A stretch of 30,175 nt of DNA from JBBDWK01 sp040902885. GTDB taxonomy: Bacteria; Acidobacteriota; Terriglobia; Bryobacterales; Bryobacteraceae. The notes beneath the pieces were generated by a model, which had not been told where the DNA came from, made no database searches, and was given only the letters and a program-made list of their open reading frames with translations. The DNA is taken from positions 1 to 30,175 of the forward strand of contig JBBDWK010000048.1 of assembly GCA_040902885.1 (NCBI GenBank), written 5' to 3'. Below are positions 1 through 7,335 of this stretch, one piece after another (within the stretch, counting starts at the first letter, position 1; every line of letters starts with the position of its first letter). Made by a program: the position numbers and the translations under genes.

Positions 1-24
1 TTTACGTGACTCAACGATCCCCGT

Positions 25-41
25 TTCGGTTACCTCGTTAA
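25..41 (-). promoter_or_regulatory. 17-bp motif shared with the TonB receptor promoter region
   Basis: On the minus strand this reads TTAACGAGGTAACCGAA. It matches 15 of 17 bases of TTGACGAGATAACCGAA at 30142-30158, upstream of the TonB receptor gene. Both copies would lie upstream of a minus-strand gene if the next gene to the left of the window is transcribed leftward. The rest of 1-76 shows no gene. It may be a shared operator or a -35 region; function is inferred only from the similarity. Confidence 0.3.
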
Positions 42-76
42 ATGACTTGACGCGGACTAACAGGATTAGTGGAATG

Positions 77-1951
77 TCACAGCGTTCGCACAGCGTCGCC
101 GATGCCCGGGATCCTTGCTGGCGCTTGCTCCACGCCGTTTCCGGAAATCTCGTCGCCCTCTCCGGGCGCGAGAAACAGGTTGGACTCCACGCCGTGCTGC
201 TTCGTGTAGAGATCGAAGTAGCGGCCGCGCGCGGCATATAGCTCGCCGTGTGTTCCCCGCTCCACGATTTGGCCCGCTTCCACCACCAGAATTTGATCCG
301 CCCGGCGGATGGTGGAAAGACGGTGAGCGATAACGAAACTCGTCCGGCCGCGCATGAGGTGCGCCAGTCCTTCCTGGATCATCGCCTCGGCCTCCGAGTC
401 GAGGCTGGATGTGGCTTCGTCGAGTATCAGAATGGACGGGTCGGCGAGAATCGCGCGGGCGATCGAAACGCGCTGCCGCTGTCCTCCGGAGAGCTTCACG
501 CCGCGCTCGCCCACCACCGTGTCATACCCTTTCTCGAAGCGCTCGGCGAATTCGTCCACGCGCGCGATGCGGCACGCAGCCAGAATCTGTTCTTCGGTGG
601 CATCGGGACGCGAGAAGGTCACGTTCTCGCGCAGAGTGCCGTCGAACAGGAAGCTGTCCTGGAGCACCAGGCCGAGCTGGCTGCGGTAGGAATCCAACCG
701 TACCGTGGAGAGATCCACACCATCCACGCGGATGACGCCCTTCACCGGACTGTGGAAAGCGGCAGTCAATCCGATGATGGTCGATTTCCCCGATCCCGAT
801 GGCCCGACCAGCGCCGTGACCGTGCCTGGGGAAGCGTGAAAGGCGACGTCCGTCAGAACCGGCTTGCCGGGATCGTATTCGAACGTGACGTCGTGGAAAG
901 AGACCTCGCCCGCCATAGGCCCGAGCGCAACCGTTCTTCGCGGATCGGCGTCTTCGGGCTGCTCGCGCAAGACTTCGCGCGTTCGCTCCAGGCCGGCGAC
1001 CGCCTCCGAAAGTTGCGTGCCAATGCCCACCACCTGGAACACCGGAGCCACCAGGAAGGCCAGCATGAGGGTGAAGGTCACGAAGTCGCCCAGGGTGAGC
1101 TCATCGGCGAAGATCTGCCGCGCGCCGACATACATGACTGCCGATCCGACAACGCCCATCAGGACAGTGGCCGAAAGGCTCATGAACGAGATGGCGGTGA
1201 GCGACCGGAGTACGTTGTCCAGAAGCCTTTGCACTCCACCCGCGAACACGGCCGCCTCGCGCCCTTCCGCCTGGTAGCCCTTCACCACGCGCACGCCGCC
1301 TAATGACTCCGTAAGCCGGCCCGTCACATCCGCGTTGATCTTTCCCCGCTCGCGGAAGATGGGCCGTACTACCTTGAAAGCGCGGCCGAGCGCCAGCCCG
1401 AATACCAGCACGAAGGAGAGCGCGAGGCCGGTCATCAAAGGGCTGATGCGAAGCAGAATCACCAGGGCGATCGCCGCTGTGAGAAGACCGCCCGCGAACT
1501 CCACCAAGCCGGTGCCGATCAGATTGCGCACGCCCTCAACGTCGGTCATGATGCGCGACACGAGCGTGCCGGTCTTGTTCGAGTCGTAGTAAGCGACCGG
1601 CAGACGCCCCACGTGCATCTGCACTTTGCGCCGCAGCTCCGCAATCAGGCGCTGCGCGGCTTTCGAAAGAAGCTGGGTGAGCGAGAAAGACGTGATGCCC
1701 TGTACGCAGGTGGCCGCCAGCACGCCGGCTACAAGAGGCGTGAGCAGATCGAGCTGGCGCTTGCCTATCACATCGTCGATCAGGTATTTGGTCGACACGG
1801 GCAGGACCAAACCCGAAACGCGGTTGATGGCCATCAGGACGAAACCGGCGGCGAGAATCTCCCTACGGGGACGGATGAGAGCCCAGATATCGGGAGCGAG
1901 CGTTCGCAGCCGCTCGGATTTTGGAACGGAGCGAGCGGCTTCAGCCTGCAT
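77..1951 (-). CDS. ABC transporter, fused permease/ATPase (MsbA-like half-transporter)
   Basis: Type IV ABC exporter half-transporter with the transmembrane domain and ATPase in one chain, the MsbA/LmrA/BmrA plan; it would act as a homodimer in the inner membrane. Using the ATG at 1951 the protein is 624 residues. The six-helix membrane domain spans about residues 30-320. The ATPase domain carries Walker A GPSGSGKS (about 383-390), signature LSGGQ (487-491), Walker B ILILDE (507-512), a D-loop SSLD and the switch histidine in AHRLST (about 543). All catalytic elements are intact. A TTG nine bases upstream (1960) is possible, but neither start has a strong ribosome site. The substrate cannot be read: lipid A, lipids or drugs all fit. 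The gene is divergent from the DUF1003 gene with about 150 bases between them. Family certain, substrate unknown. Confidence 0.93.
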   Translation of the reverse strand: MQAEAARSVPKSERLRTLAPDIWALIRPRREILAAGFVLMAINRVSGLVLPVSTKYLIDDVIGKRQLDLLTPLVAGVLAATCVQGITSFSLTQLLSKAAQRLIAELRRKVQMHVGRLPVAYYDSNKTGTLVSRIMTDVEGVRNLIGTGLVEFAGGLLTAAIALVILLRISPLMTGLALSFVLVFGLALGRAFKVVRPIFRERGKINADVTGRLTESLGGVRVVKGYQAEGREAAVFAGGVQRLLDNVLRSLTAISFMSLSATVLMGVVGSAVMYVGARQIFADELTLGDFVTFTLMLAFLVAPVFQVVGIGTQLSEAVAGLERTREVLREQPEDADPRRTVALGPMAGEVSFHDVTFEYDPGKPVLTDVAFHASPGTVTALVGPSGSGKSTIIGLTAAFHSPVKGVIRVDGVDLSTVRLDSYRSQLGLVLQDSFLFDGTLRENVTFSRPDATEEQILAACRIARVDEFAERFEKGYDTVVGERGVKLSGGQRQRVSIARAILADPSILILDEATSSLDSEAEAMIQEGLAHLMRGRTSFVIAHRLSTIRRADQILVVEAGQIVERGTHGELYAARGRYFDLYTKQHGVESNLFLAPGEGDEISGNGVEQAPARIPGIGDAVRTL

Positions 1952-2105
1952 ACCATCCAATGTATCAGGTACCGCTTGCGATGCAGGATTCCGTCCACGC
2001 CGTCAGTTGTCCGGGCAATCGGTTCTCCTCGCCGGACCACATTCCAGCTCCGGGAAATGCCCGCGCCTTGTGCGATGATGCCCCTTTGAGCTCACGAGGT
2101 GATCC

Positions 2106-2939
2106 ATGGCGTGCAGCCCCGACGTACTCAAACATGTCCCACTCTTTGCACTGCTGGACGACGACGAAACCGCGGTGCTGGCCGGCCAGGTCGAGCTGAA
2201 GCGTTTTGCCCCGCGCCAGCGCATCTATAAGATCGGCGATCCCGGCGGACGCGGTTACGTGATGGTCTCCGGGAAGATCCGCGTCAGCACGGTCGACGAG
2301 GACCAGCAGGAAGTCCTCATCAGCGAGCCGATTCGGGGCGAGTTCTTCGGGTTCGCCTCCATGCTCGAACAAACCCCCCATCAGAGCGGCGCGGTGGCCG
2401 TGGAAGAAAGCGCCTGCGTGGAAGTGGATCTCAACGATATCGCGGTCCTCCTGCAGCGGAAGCCAATGGCCGGAATCGACATGCTGACGGTGCTCGGCCG
2501 TCATTTTCACGCAGCGCAGCAGCTCGTTCGCGCGCGCTCGATGCGCAACCCGAACGAGGTCATTCAGGAGACATCCAGCCTGGCCGACCGCGTCGCCGAT
2601 ATGGTCGCCCGCTTCGGCGGGTCATGGTCCTTCATCCTCGCGTTTTTCGTCTTCCTGGGTGTCTACACTTCGATCAACGTTGTGCTCAAGGCCGAAGCGT
2701 GGGATGCCTATCCGTTCAGCCTGCTGAACGTGTTTCTCTCGATGCTCGCCGCCATCCAGGCGCCGGTGATCATGATGAGCCAGAATCGCCAGGACGCCAA
2801 AGACCGTCTGCGCAGCGAACTGGATTACGAAGTGAACCGGCGGGCCGAGCAGGAAATCCAGATGCTGGCTCGCAAACTCAACCAGCTAACGGATAAGGTT
2901 GACGACGTGCAGGATTTGTTGCGGCAGAAGCTGGCGTAG
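2106..2939 (+). CDS. Cyclic-nucleotide-binding-fold plus DUF1003 membrane protein
   Basis: A 277-residue fusion. Residues 8-125 have the CRP-type cyclic-nucleotide-binding fold (RQRIYKIGDPGG, then RGEFFGFASML). In the phosphate-binding cassette the glutamate (E79) is present, but the arginine of the usual PR-T/S-A motif is replaced by HQS (92-94), so cAMP or c-di-nucleotide binding is doubtful. Residues 155-235 are a DUF1003 domain with two membrane spans, about 174-194 and 202-224. A charged, probably coiled-coil tail of about 50 residues follows, with heptad-like leucines in LARKLNQLTDKVDDVQDLL. No DNA-binding helix-turn-helix follows the sensor domain, so this is a membrane sensor rather than a CRP regulator. 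GAGGTGA seven bases before the ATG supports the start. DUF1003 function is not established. Confidence 0.85.
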   Translation: MACSPDVLKHVPLFALLDDDETAVLAGQVELKRFAPRQRIYKIGDPGGRGYVMVSGKIRVSTVDEDQQEVLISEPIRGEFFGFASMLEQTPHQSGAVAVEESACVEVDLNDIAVLLQRKPMAGIDMLTVLGRHFHAAQQLVRARSMRNPNEVIQETSSLADRVADMVARFGGSWSFILAFFVFLGVYTSINVVLKAEAWDAYPFSLLNVFLSMLAAIQAPVIMMSQNRQDAKDRLRSELDYEVNRRAEQEIQMLARKLNQLTDKVDDVQDLLRQKLA

Positions 2940-3057
2940 ACTACTTCGATGAATTCATCTTCGGTCGAGTTCGCCGCGCACGCCGGACTGCCGAGTCACC
3001 CTGACGCGGCAGATGTCGGGAGCCGCCCTGTTATGCCGAGCACGGCCTAATGCAGAG

Positions 3058-3136
3058 CATTTTTAGCCCGGCGGCGCGGCGCAAGACGTTCCGGGAGCAG
3101 CAGAACTGTGGTCGCCGCGACGGTGGGCTAAAAATG
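3058..3136. repeat. MITE-like imperfect palindrome (24-bp stem)
   Basis: CATTTTTAGCCC (3058-3069) is repeated exactly as its reverse complement GGGCTAAAAATG (3125-3136). Inside, CGCGGCG (3075-3081) pairs with CGCCGCG (3113-3119). A 5x5 internal region between the two stems also pairs partly. The result is a near-continuous 24-position stem with a loop of about 31 bases. This fits a small non-autonomous element or a REP-like hairpin better than a terminator, since the T-run lies on the outer arm and the loop is long. Confidence 0.55.
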
Positions 3137-3160
3137 GATTGGACTGAACCGCTGCACTAC

Positions 3161-3196
3161 TGGTCGTTCTATGGGCATTGGTCGTTCTATGGGCAT
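3161..3196. repeat. Tandem duplication, two 18-bp units
   Basis: TGGTCGTTCTATGGGCAT occurs twice, head to tail and identical, followed by TG. The copies are exact, so the duplication is likely recent or maintained. It lies between the hairpin at 3058-3136 and the transposase gene. No function is evident. Confidence 0.8.
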
Positions 3197-3438
3197 TGAA
3201 TGATGCACCCTGCTCGGGAAGAAGGGGAAGATCTGGGATGTTCCGAGCGGAGGCATGAGCCGAACGGGGTGGGAAGTGGCGACCCGGACGTGATCGAGAC
3301 AAAAACGAGCGCGCTTGGTTGCTGTAGCGAAGCACAATCGATTACCACTATGCACCCGAGCAACACCTCGGCGCCACACTGGCGAAGCCGAGCAAGCCGA
3401 GCGCGTCGAGCCATGAGTTCGAAGACGCGGGCAGCGGA

Positions 3439-4644
3439 TCATGACGAGTCGATGCTCACCGGAGAATTGTCCGGGGATCTCGGAAGTATCGCGACCGACA
3501 CCATACGGCCGCGCTGGCATTGCGGACACTGCCGCAACGAACAGCCGGTGAGATCTTCGTAACGGTCGCGGTAGTCCTGCTCGGGTGGTGATGCGGCGTG
3601 CGGGTCAGGCAACTGCATGCCGAGCAGACGGCGGCACTGGTCGAGTTTCTCTTGCCGATAGCGGTTCCCAAGGAAGCCGTAATAGCGAATGCGTTGGAAC
3701 CCGTTCGGCAAGACATGGAGCAAGAAACGCCGGATGAATTCCTCGGCGGACAGGGTCATCGTTTTGACCTGGTCGCCAGTCCGGTAATCCTTCCACTGGA
3801 AACGGACCTGATCGTTCTCGATATCGAGCAGGCGATTGTTTGAGATGGCCACGCGGTGGGTATATCGGCCTACATAGTCGAGGACCTGCTGAGGCCCGGC
3901 GAACGGGCGTTTTGCATAGACTACCCACTCGGGAGTTTTCGCTCGGGCCAGATGCCGGACAAACGCGAGGCGTTCACGAAGCGGTTCCAATGCGCCGAAA
4001 AACTGCAGTCTGCCGGAATCGAACGCTTTCTGCAGAGATTCCAGAAAAAGGCGTCGGAACAGACGGGACAAAACCCGGACTGGCAAGAAGAAGTCTGGCC
4101 GGCAGGAAATCCATCGCTGGCCGTCGGGTGACGGCCCGCCGCCGGGCACCACACAGTGCAAATGTGGATGAAACAGGAGGTTCTGTCCCCAACTGTGAAG
4201 CACGGCAAAGAAACCGATCTGAGCCCCGAGATGCTTGGGATCCGCTGCGATGGTTGTCAAAGTCTCGGCCGTGACACGGAAGAGAATGTCGTAAACCACT
4301 TTCTTGTTCTGATAGGTGATCGCGGCGATCTCCTCTGGCACGGTGAACACGACGTGGAAATACGGCACCTCCAGAAGTTCGGATTGGCGGTCCTCGATCC
4401 ACTGTGATCGAGCAAGCGATTGGCACTTTGGGCAGTGCCGATCCCGGCAGCTGTTGAAGCAATTCCGCTCATGGCCACACTCATCGCACCGCTCGAGGTG
4501 GCCTCCTAATGCCGCCGTTCGACACAGCTCGATTGCGGTCATGACGCGCCGTTGTGCGGTGGACATCGACGCGCCATGCTGTTCTCGATAGGCTTCGCCG
4601 TAGCGGCGGAAGATATCCGCCACTTCCAGCTTCGGGCGATCCAT
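3439..4644 (-). CDS. IS91-family HUH transposase
   Basis: Rolling-circle transposase that nicks and joins single-stranded DNA through a tyrosine. The protein is 401 residues. The N-terminal part has zinc-binding cysteines: C53 and C56 (CDECGHE), C62, C66, then C71 and C74 (CPKC). The HUH metal motif is H161-L162-H163 in NLLFHPHLHCVVPGGG. The catalytic tyrosine region is Y257 and Y261 in DYVGRYTHRVA. No frameshift or internal stop is seen. The start is ATG at 4644, 11 bases after the recombinase stop, so the two are probably co-transcribed. Family assignment is firm from the motifs; the named group within IS91 cannot be settled without a database. Confidence 0.93.
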   Translation of the reverse strand: MDRPKLEVADIFRRYGEAYREQHGASMSTAQRRVMTAIELCRTAALGGHLERCDECGHERNCFNSCRDRHCPKCQSLARSQWIEDRQSELLEVPYFHVVFTVPEEIAAITYQNKKVVYDILFRVTAETLTTIAADPKHLGAQIGFFAVLHSWGQNLLFHPHLHCVVPGGGPSPDGQRWISCRPDFFLPVRVLSRLFRRLFLESLQKAFDSGRLQFFGALEPLRERLAFVRHLARAKTPEWVVYAKRPFAGPQQVLDYVGRYTHRVAISNNRLLDIENDQVRFQWKDYRTGDQVKTMTLSAEEFIRRFLLHVLPNGFQRIRYYGFLGNRYRQEKLDQCRRLLGMQLPDPHAASPPEQDYRDRYEDLTGCSLRQCPQCQRGRMVSVAILPRSPDNSPVSIDSS

Positions 4645-4655
4645 GGGCCCGCCGC

Positions 4656-5537
4656 TCAGAAGTACTGAGGCGTGGCGGGCTTGGAGTCTGTCGGGATGGG
4701 TCGGGGTAGCAGGTCAATCGGACTGGTCGTAGAGCACACCTTGCTGGTGGCGATCCGCAGGTATCGGGCTGTGGTCGCCAAGCTGCGATGGCCCAGCAGC
4801 AATTGAATAGTGCGGACATCGGTTCCGGATTCGAGCAAGTGAACAGCAAAGGCGTGCCTCAAACTGTGAGGTGTAGTCAGCTTGGGAATGGGACAACGGC
4901 GGCGGGCTTTTTGACACGCTTGCTCCACGGCATCCTTGCTGATGTGTTGGCCTGGGATATCGCCCGGAAAGAGCCATTTTCGGGGCTTTTCCACTCGCCA
5001 CCAGTTGCGCAAGATTTCCAGCAGCCTTGGCGACAGCATCACGTAGCGATCCTTCTGACCCTTACCCTGATCGACGCGAATCACCATCCTCGCGCTGTCA
5101 ATGTCCGGTGCGGTGAGGCGAACCGCTTCCGAAATGCGCAGGCCAGCCGCGTAGCATGTGGTCAGGATGGCGCGATGCTTGGTGCTGCCGACGCAGTCGA
5201 GAAACTGGAGAACTTCTTCCGGGCTCAGGACAATGGGCAGCGTTTGCGGTTTCTTGGGCGCCGGGATGACGTCCTCGAAGGTCCAGTCCTTCTTGAGGGA
5301 GACCCTGTAGAGAAAGCGCAATGCCGCAACGGCGATGAGAATGGACCCGGGCGCAAGCTTCTTTTCGTTAGTGAGATACACCTGATAGGAGCGGATATCC
5401 TCCGGACCCAACTGTTCCGGCGATTTGTTAAAGTGGCGCGCGAACAGGGACACCTGTTGCACGTAGCAGGTCTGCGTGTTCACCGCGAGATTCCGAACCT
5501 GCATGTCTTCGGTCATGCGTTGCCGAAGGGAGGTCAT
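4656..5537 (-). CDS. Tyrosine recombinase (XerC/D-like integrase) of the IS91-like element
   Basis: Site-specific recombinase of 293 residues with a SAM-like N-terminal core-binding domain (about 1-85) and a C-terminal catalytic domain (about 100-265). Catalytic residues are visible: R134 in AGLRISEA, a lysine in the QGKGQKDR hairpin, H224 and R227 in TPHSLRHAF, H250 in LLGHRSL and the nucleophile Y259 in TARYL. I chose the ATG at 5537 over one 33 bases upstream because AAGGAG lies eight bases before it. It is followed 11 bases later by the HUH transposase. It probably resolves or circularises transposition intermediates; that role is inferred from the pairing. A host XerC/XerD role is unlikely given the partner gene. 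Confidence 0.9.
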   Translation of the reverse strand: MTSLRQRMTEDMQVRNLAVNTQTCYVQQVSLFARHFNKSPEQLGPEDIRSYQVYLTNEKKLAPGSILIAVAALRFLYRVSLKKDWTFEDVIPAPKKPQTLPIVLSPEEVLQFLDCVGSTKHRAILTTCYAAGLRISEAVRLTAPDIDSARMVIRVDQGKGQKDRYVMLSPRLLEILRNWWRVEKPRKWLFPGDIPGQHISKDAVEQACQKARRRCPIPKLTTPHSLRHAFAVHLLESGTDVRTIQLLLGHRSLATTARYLRIATSKVCSTTSPIDLLPRPIPTDSKPATPQYF

Positions 5538-5751
5538 GAGAGACTCCTTTGCGAATGGAATGTGCTGCAAGCAGCCACTCCATGCTTTCGCACTGGAAAT
5601 CTCGATAACGGGAACTGAAGCGGAACGGAAAATGGTGTCTCAAGATCCTCTGAAAGGTCGTCCTACCGAATACCGCGTAGCGGTTTAGTCCAACGGGATC
5701 TATGCCAAGTTCGTCTCTCGGTTCGAAAGGGGAAAACTGCGATGGGAATCT

Positions 5752-5828
<77 letters not shown>

Positions 5829-5833
5829 CAACC

Positions 5834-5863
5834 ATCGTAGCGTAGGGATTCCGGGGAGGTCAA
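5834..5863 (-). promoter_or_regulatory. Probable sigma-70 promoter of tRNA-fMet
   Basis: On the minus strand TTGACC (5858-5863) is followed after 18 bases by TACGAT (5834-5839). The first base of the tRNA comes six bases after the -10 hexamer. The -35 box overlaps the rdgB stop codon. The spacing suits direct initiation at or next to the tRNA 5' end. This is prediction from consensus only. Confidence 0.5.
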
Positions 5864-6477
5864 CCGCTGAGCGGCCTTGAAATCAAATTTTCCCAATGCT
5901 GCCGCAGAAACTGCTCCATACGGCCCACCGCCCTGCCCCGGTGGCTCACCGTAAACTTGCGTTCCGCGGTCACTTCGGCGAAGGTGCATCCGAACGGCGG
6001 GTGGTAGAAAAGCGGGTCGTAGCCGAAGCCTCCTTCGCCGCGCGGCGCCTCCAGAATCTGCCCTTCCACCTCTCCCCGGAACACTCCCTTCACGTCGCCG
6101 CCTTGCACCAGGGCGATCACCGACACGTAGCGCGCCGCCCGGTTCTCCACCCCGCGAAGCTTCTCGAGGAGCAGAAGGTTGTTGCTTTCGTCCGTCGCTC
6201 CCTCGCCTGCGAACCGCGCCGAGTACACGCCTGGCGCTCCACCGAGCGCTTCCACTTCGATCCCCGAATCCTCGGAGAACAGAAGCCCCGGCGCGTACCG
6301 CCCGTAATACTTCGCTTTCAGGATCGCGTTCTCTTCGAAGGTCTGCCCAACCTCCTCGCAGGCCGGCAGCCGCGCCAAATTCTCGAGCGGTTCGATTTCC
6401 ACATCGGGTAGATTGGCGACGGCGAGATGGAATTCGCGTAACTTCCCGCGATTGCTCGTGGCGCAGTACAGCTTCAT
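5860..6477 (-). CDS. rdgB: XTP/dITP pyrophosphatase (RdgB/HAM1)
   Basis: House-cleaning enzyme that hydrolyses non-canonical purine triphosphates (ITP, dITP, XTP) to monophosphate and pyrophosphate. The 205-residue length is normal. Family motifs are present: the N-terminal nucleotide-binding stretch ATSNRGKLREF, the metal-binding FSEDSGIEVEALGGAPGVYS and the base-recognition region GFGYDPLF followed by SHRGRA. Its ATG overlaps the stop of rph in an ATGA tetranucleotide, so the two are translationally coupled. The rph-rdgB pair is common in many bacteria. Confidence 0.95.
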   Translation of the reverse strand: MKLYCATSNRGKLREFHLAVANLPDVEIEPLENLARLPACEEVGQTFEENAILKAKYYGRYAPGLLFSEDSGIEVEALGGAPGVYSARFAGEGATDESNNLLLLEKLRGVENRAARYVSVIALVQGGDVKGVFRGEVEGQILEAPRGEGGFGYDPLFYHPPFGCTFAEVTAERKFTVSHRGRAVGRMEQFLRQHWENLISRPLSG

Positions 6478-7193
6478 GCCAGAGGCGTAATCGACTTCTG
6501 CATGTCAACCAGCTCGGAAATACCTTTGCGGCCGAGCGCGATCATGCGCGCCATCTCCTCGTCGCCGAAGGAGCGGTGCTCCGCGGTGGCCTGCAACTCC
6601 ACGAAGCGGCCCGACCCGGTCATCACCAGGTTCATGTCCACATCGGCCTGCGAATCCTCTTCGTAGCTCAGGTCGATGCGCTCTTCGCCCTTGAAGAGGC
6701 CGATACTCGTGGCCGCCACGTAGTCCGTGACGGGCAGCTTCGGAAGCGCTCCGAAGCGAACCAACTGTCTGAGGGCCACGGCCAGCGCCACGAACGCGCC
6801 GGTGATGGCCGCGGTGCGAGTGCCGCCGTCGGCCTGCAGAACGTCGCAATCGAGGATCACCGTACGCTCGCCCAGAGATGCCAGATCCACCACCGCGCGC
6901 AACGAACGCCCGATCAGCCGCTGGATCTCATGCGTCCTGCCGGAGATTCGCCCTCTGGCCGATTCGCGCGCCGTCCGCTTGTCCGTGGCACGGGGCAGCA
7001 TGGAGTACTCGGCCGTCACCCAGCCTTTTCCGGTACCGCGCAGGAACTGCGGTACTCCGTCCTCCACGGTTGCCGCGCACAGAACGCGGGTGTTCCCCAC
7101 GGCGATCAGAACCGAGCCCTCCGCCGTCTTCAAGAACCCGGGCACGATCTCCACGGGACGCAACTGGTCGTTTCTTCGTCCGTCAAGTCGCAC
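6474..7193 (-). CDS. rph: Ribonuclease PH
   Basis: Phosphorolytic 3'-5' exoribonuclease that trims the 3' extensions of tRNA precursors. The protein is 239 residues, typical full length. Characteristic stretches are RLDGRRNDQLRPV at the N terminus, GTGKGWVTAEYSMLPRAT with the family arginines following, and DCDVLQADGGTRTAAITGA. The start is GTG at 7193. That start lies inside the last codons of the upstream 45-residue reading frame (11-base overlap), and the stop overlaps the rdgB ATG. The presence of a tRNA gene at the end of this run fits a tRNA-maturation context, though co-location is not proof of co-regulation. Confidence 0.96.
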   Translation of the reverse strand: MRLDGRRNDQLRPVEIVPGFLKTAEGSVLIAVGNTRVLCAATVEDGVPQFLRGTGKGWVTAEYSMLPRATDKRTARESARGRISGRTHEIQRLIGRSLRAVVDLASLGERTVILDCDVLQADGGTRTAAITGAFVALAVALRQLVRFGALPKLPVTDYVAATSIGLFKGEERIDLSYEEDSQADVDMNLVMTGSGRFVELQATAEHRSFGDEEMARMIALGRKGISELVDMQKSITPLA

Positions 7194-7320
7194 TGGTGAG
7201 CACCATGTAGAGCAGAAGCGCCACGAGAATCATCCCGGAAATCATCAGTATCAGGCAGGGCATTCCTCCGCGTATCGGGGCGTCTCTTCTGCGGCCGCGT
7301 GCCGGCCTAAATTTTGCCAT
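7183..7320 (-). CDS. Small single-span membrane protein (45 residues)
   Basis: A short reading frame between the isomerase-like gene and rph. It encodes 45 residues: a strongly basic N-terminal half (MAKFRPARGRRRDAPIRGG) followed by one hydrophobic span (about residues 20-42), so N-inside by the positive-inside rule. GAGGA five bases before the ATG at 7320 supports translation. It starts 15 bases after the isomerase-like stop and overlaps the rph GTG start by 11 bases, so it fits tightly into the run. I do not recognise the family. It could be a small membrane regulator or a coupling peptide for rph translation; both are guesses. Confidence 0.6.
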   Translation of the reverse strand: MAKFRPARGRRRDAPIRGGMPCLILMISGMILVALLLYMVLTSAT

Positions 7321-7335
7321 GGATCCTCGTTCCGG

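Larger units (their letters stand above)
2940..3438. other. Gene-free stretch between DUF1003 gene and transposase
   Basis: About 500 bases without a convincing gene. It holds a 12-base palindrome (GATGAATTCATC, 2948-2959), a 79-base imperfect hairpin (3058-3136) and two head-to-tail 18-base units (3161-3196). The short reading frames here lack ribosome sites and recognisable domains. The right-hand part (about 3200-3438) probably belongs to the IS91-like element as its 3' non-coding end, but I could not place the terminus. Confidence 0.6.
3439..5537 (-). mobile_element. IS91-family element with accessory tyrosine recombinase (ends not resolved)
   Basis: Two co-directional genes, tyrosine recombinase then HUH transposase, separated by 11 bases, form the coding core of an IS91-like rolling-circle element. 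A phage-integrase-type gene upstream of the transposase is a known arrangement in part of this family. Both reading frames are full length with intact catalytic residues, so the element could be active. IS91 elements lack terminal inverted repeats and make no target duplication, so the outer limits cannot be set from one copy. The given coordinates cover only the two genes. Confidence 0.8.

Noticed and set aside
2948..2959. GATGAATTCATC palindrome after the DUF1003 gene
   Set aside because: Twelve bases with no loop or T-run; short perfect palindromes of this size occur by chance, and it does not form a terminator.
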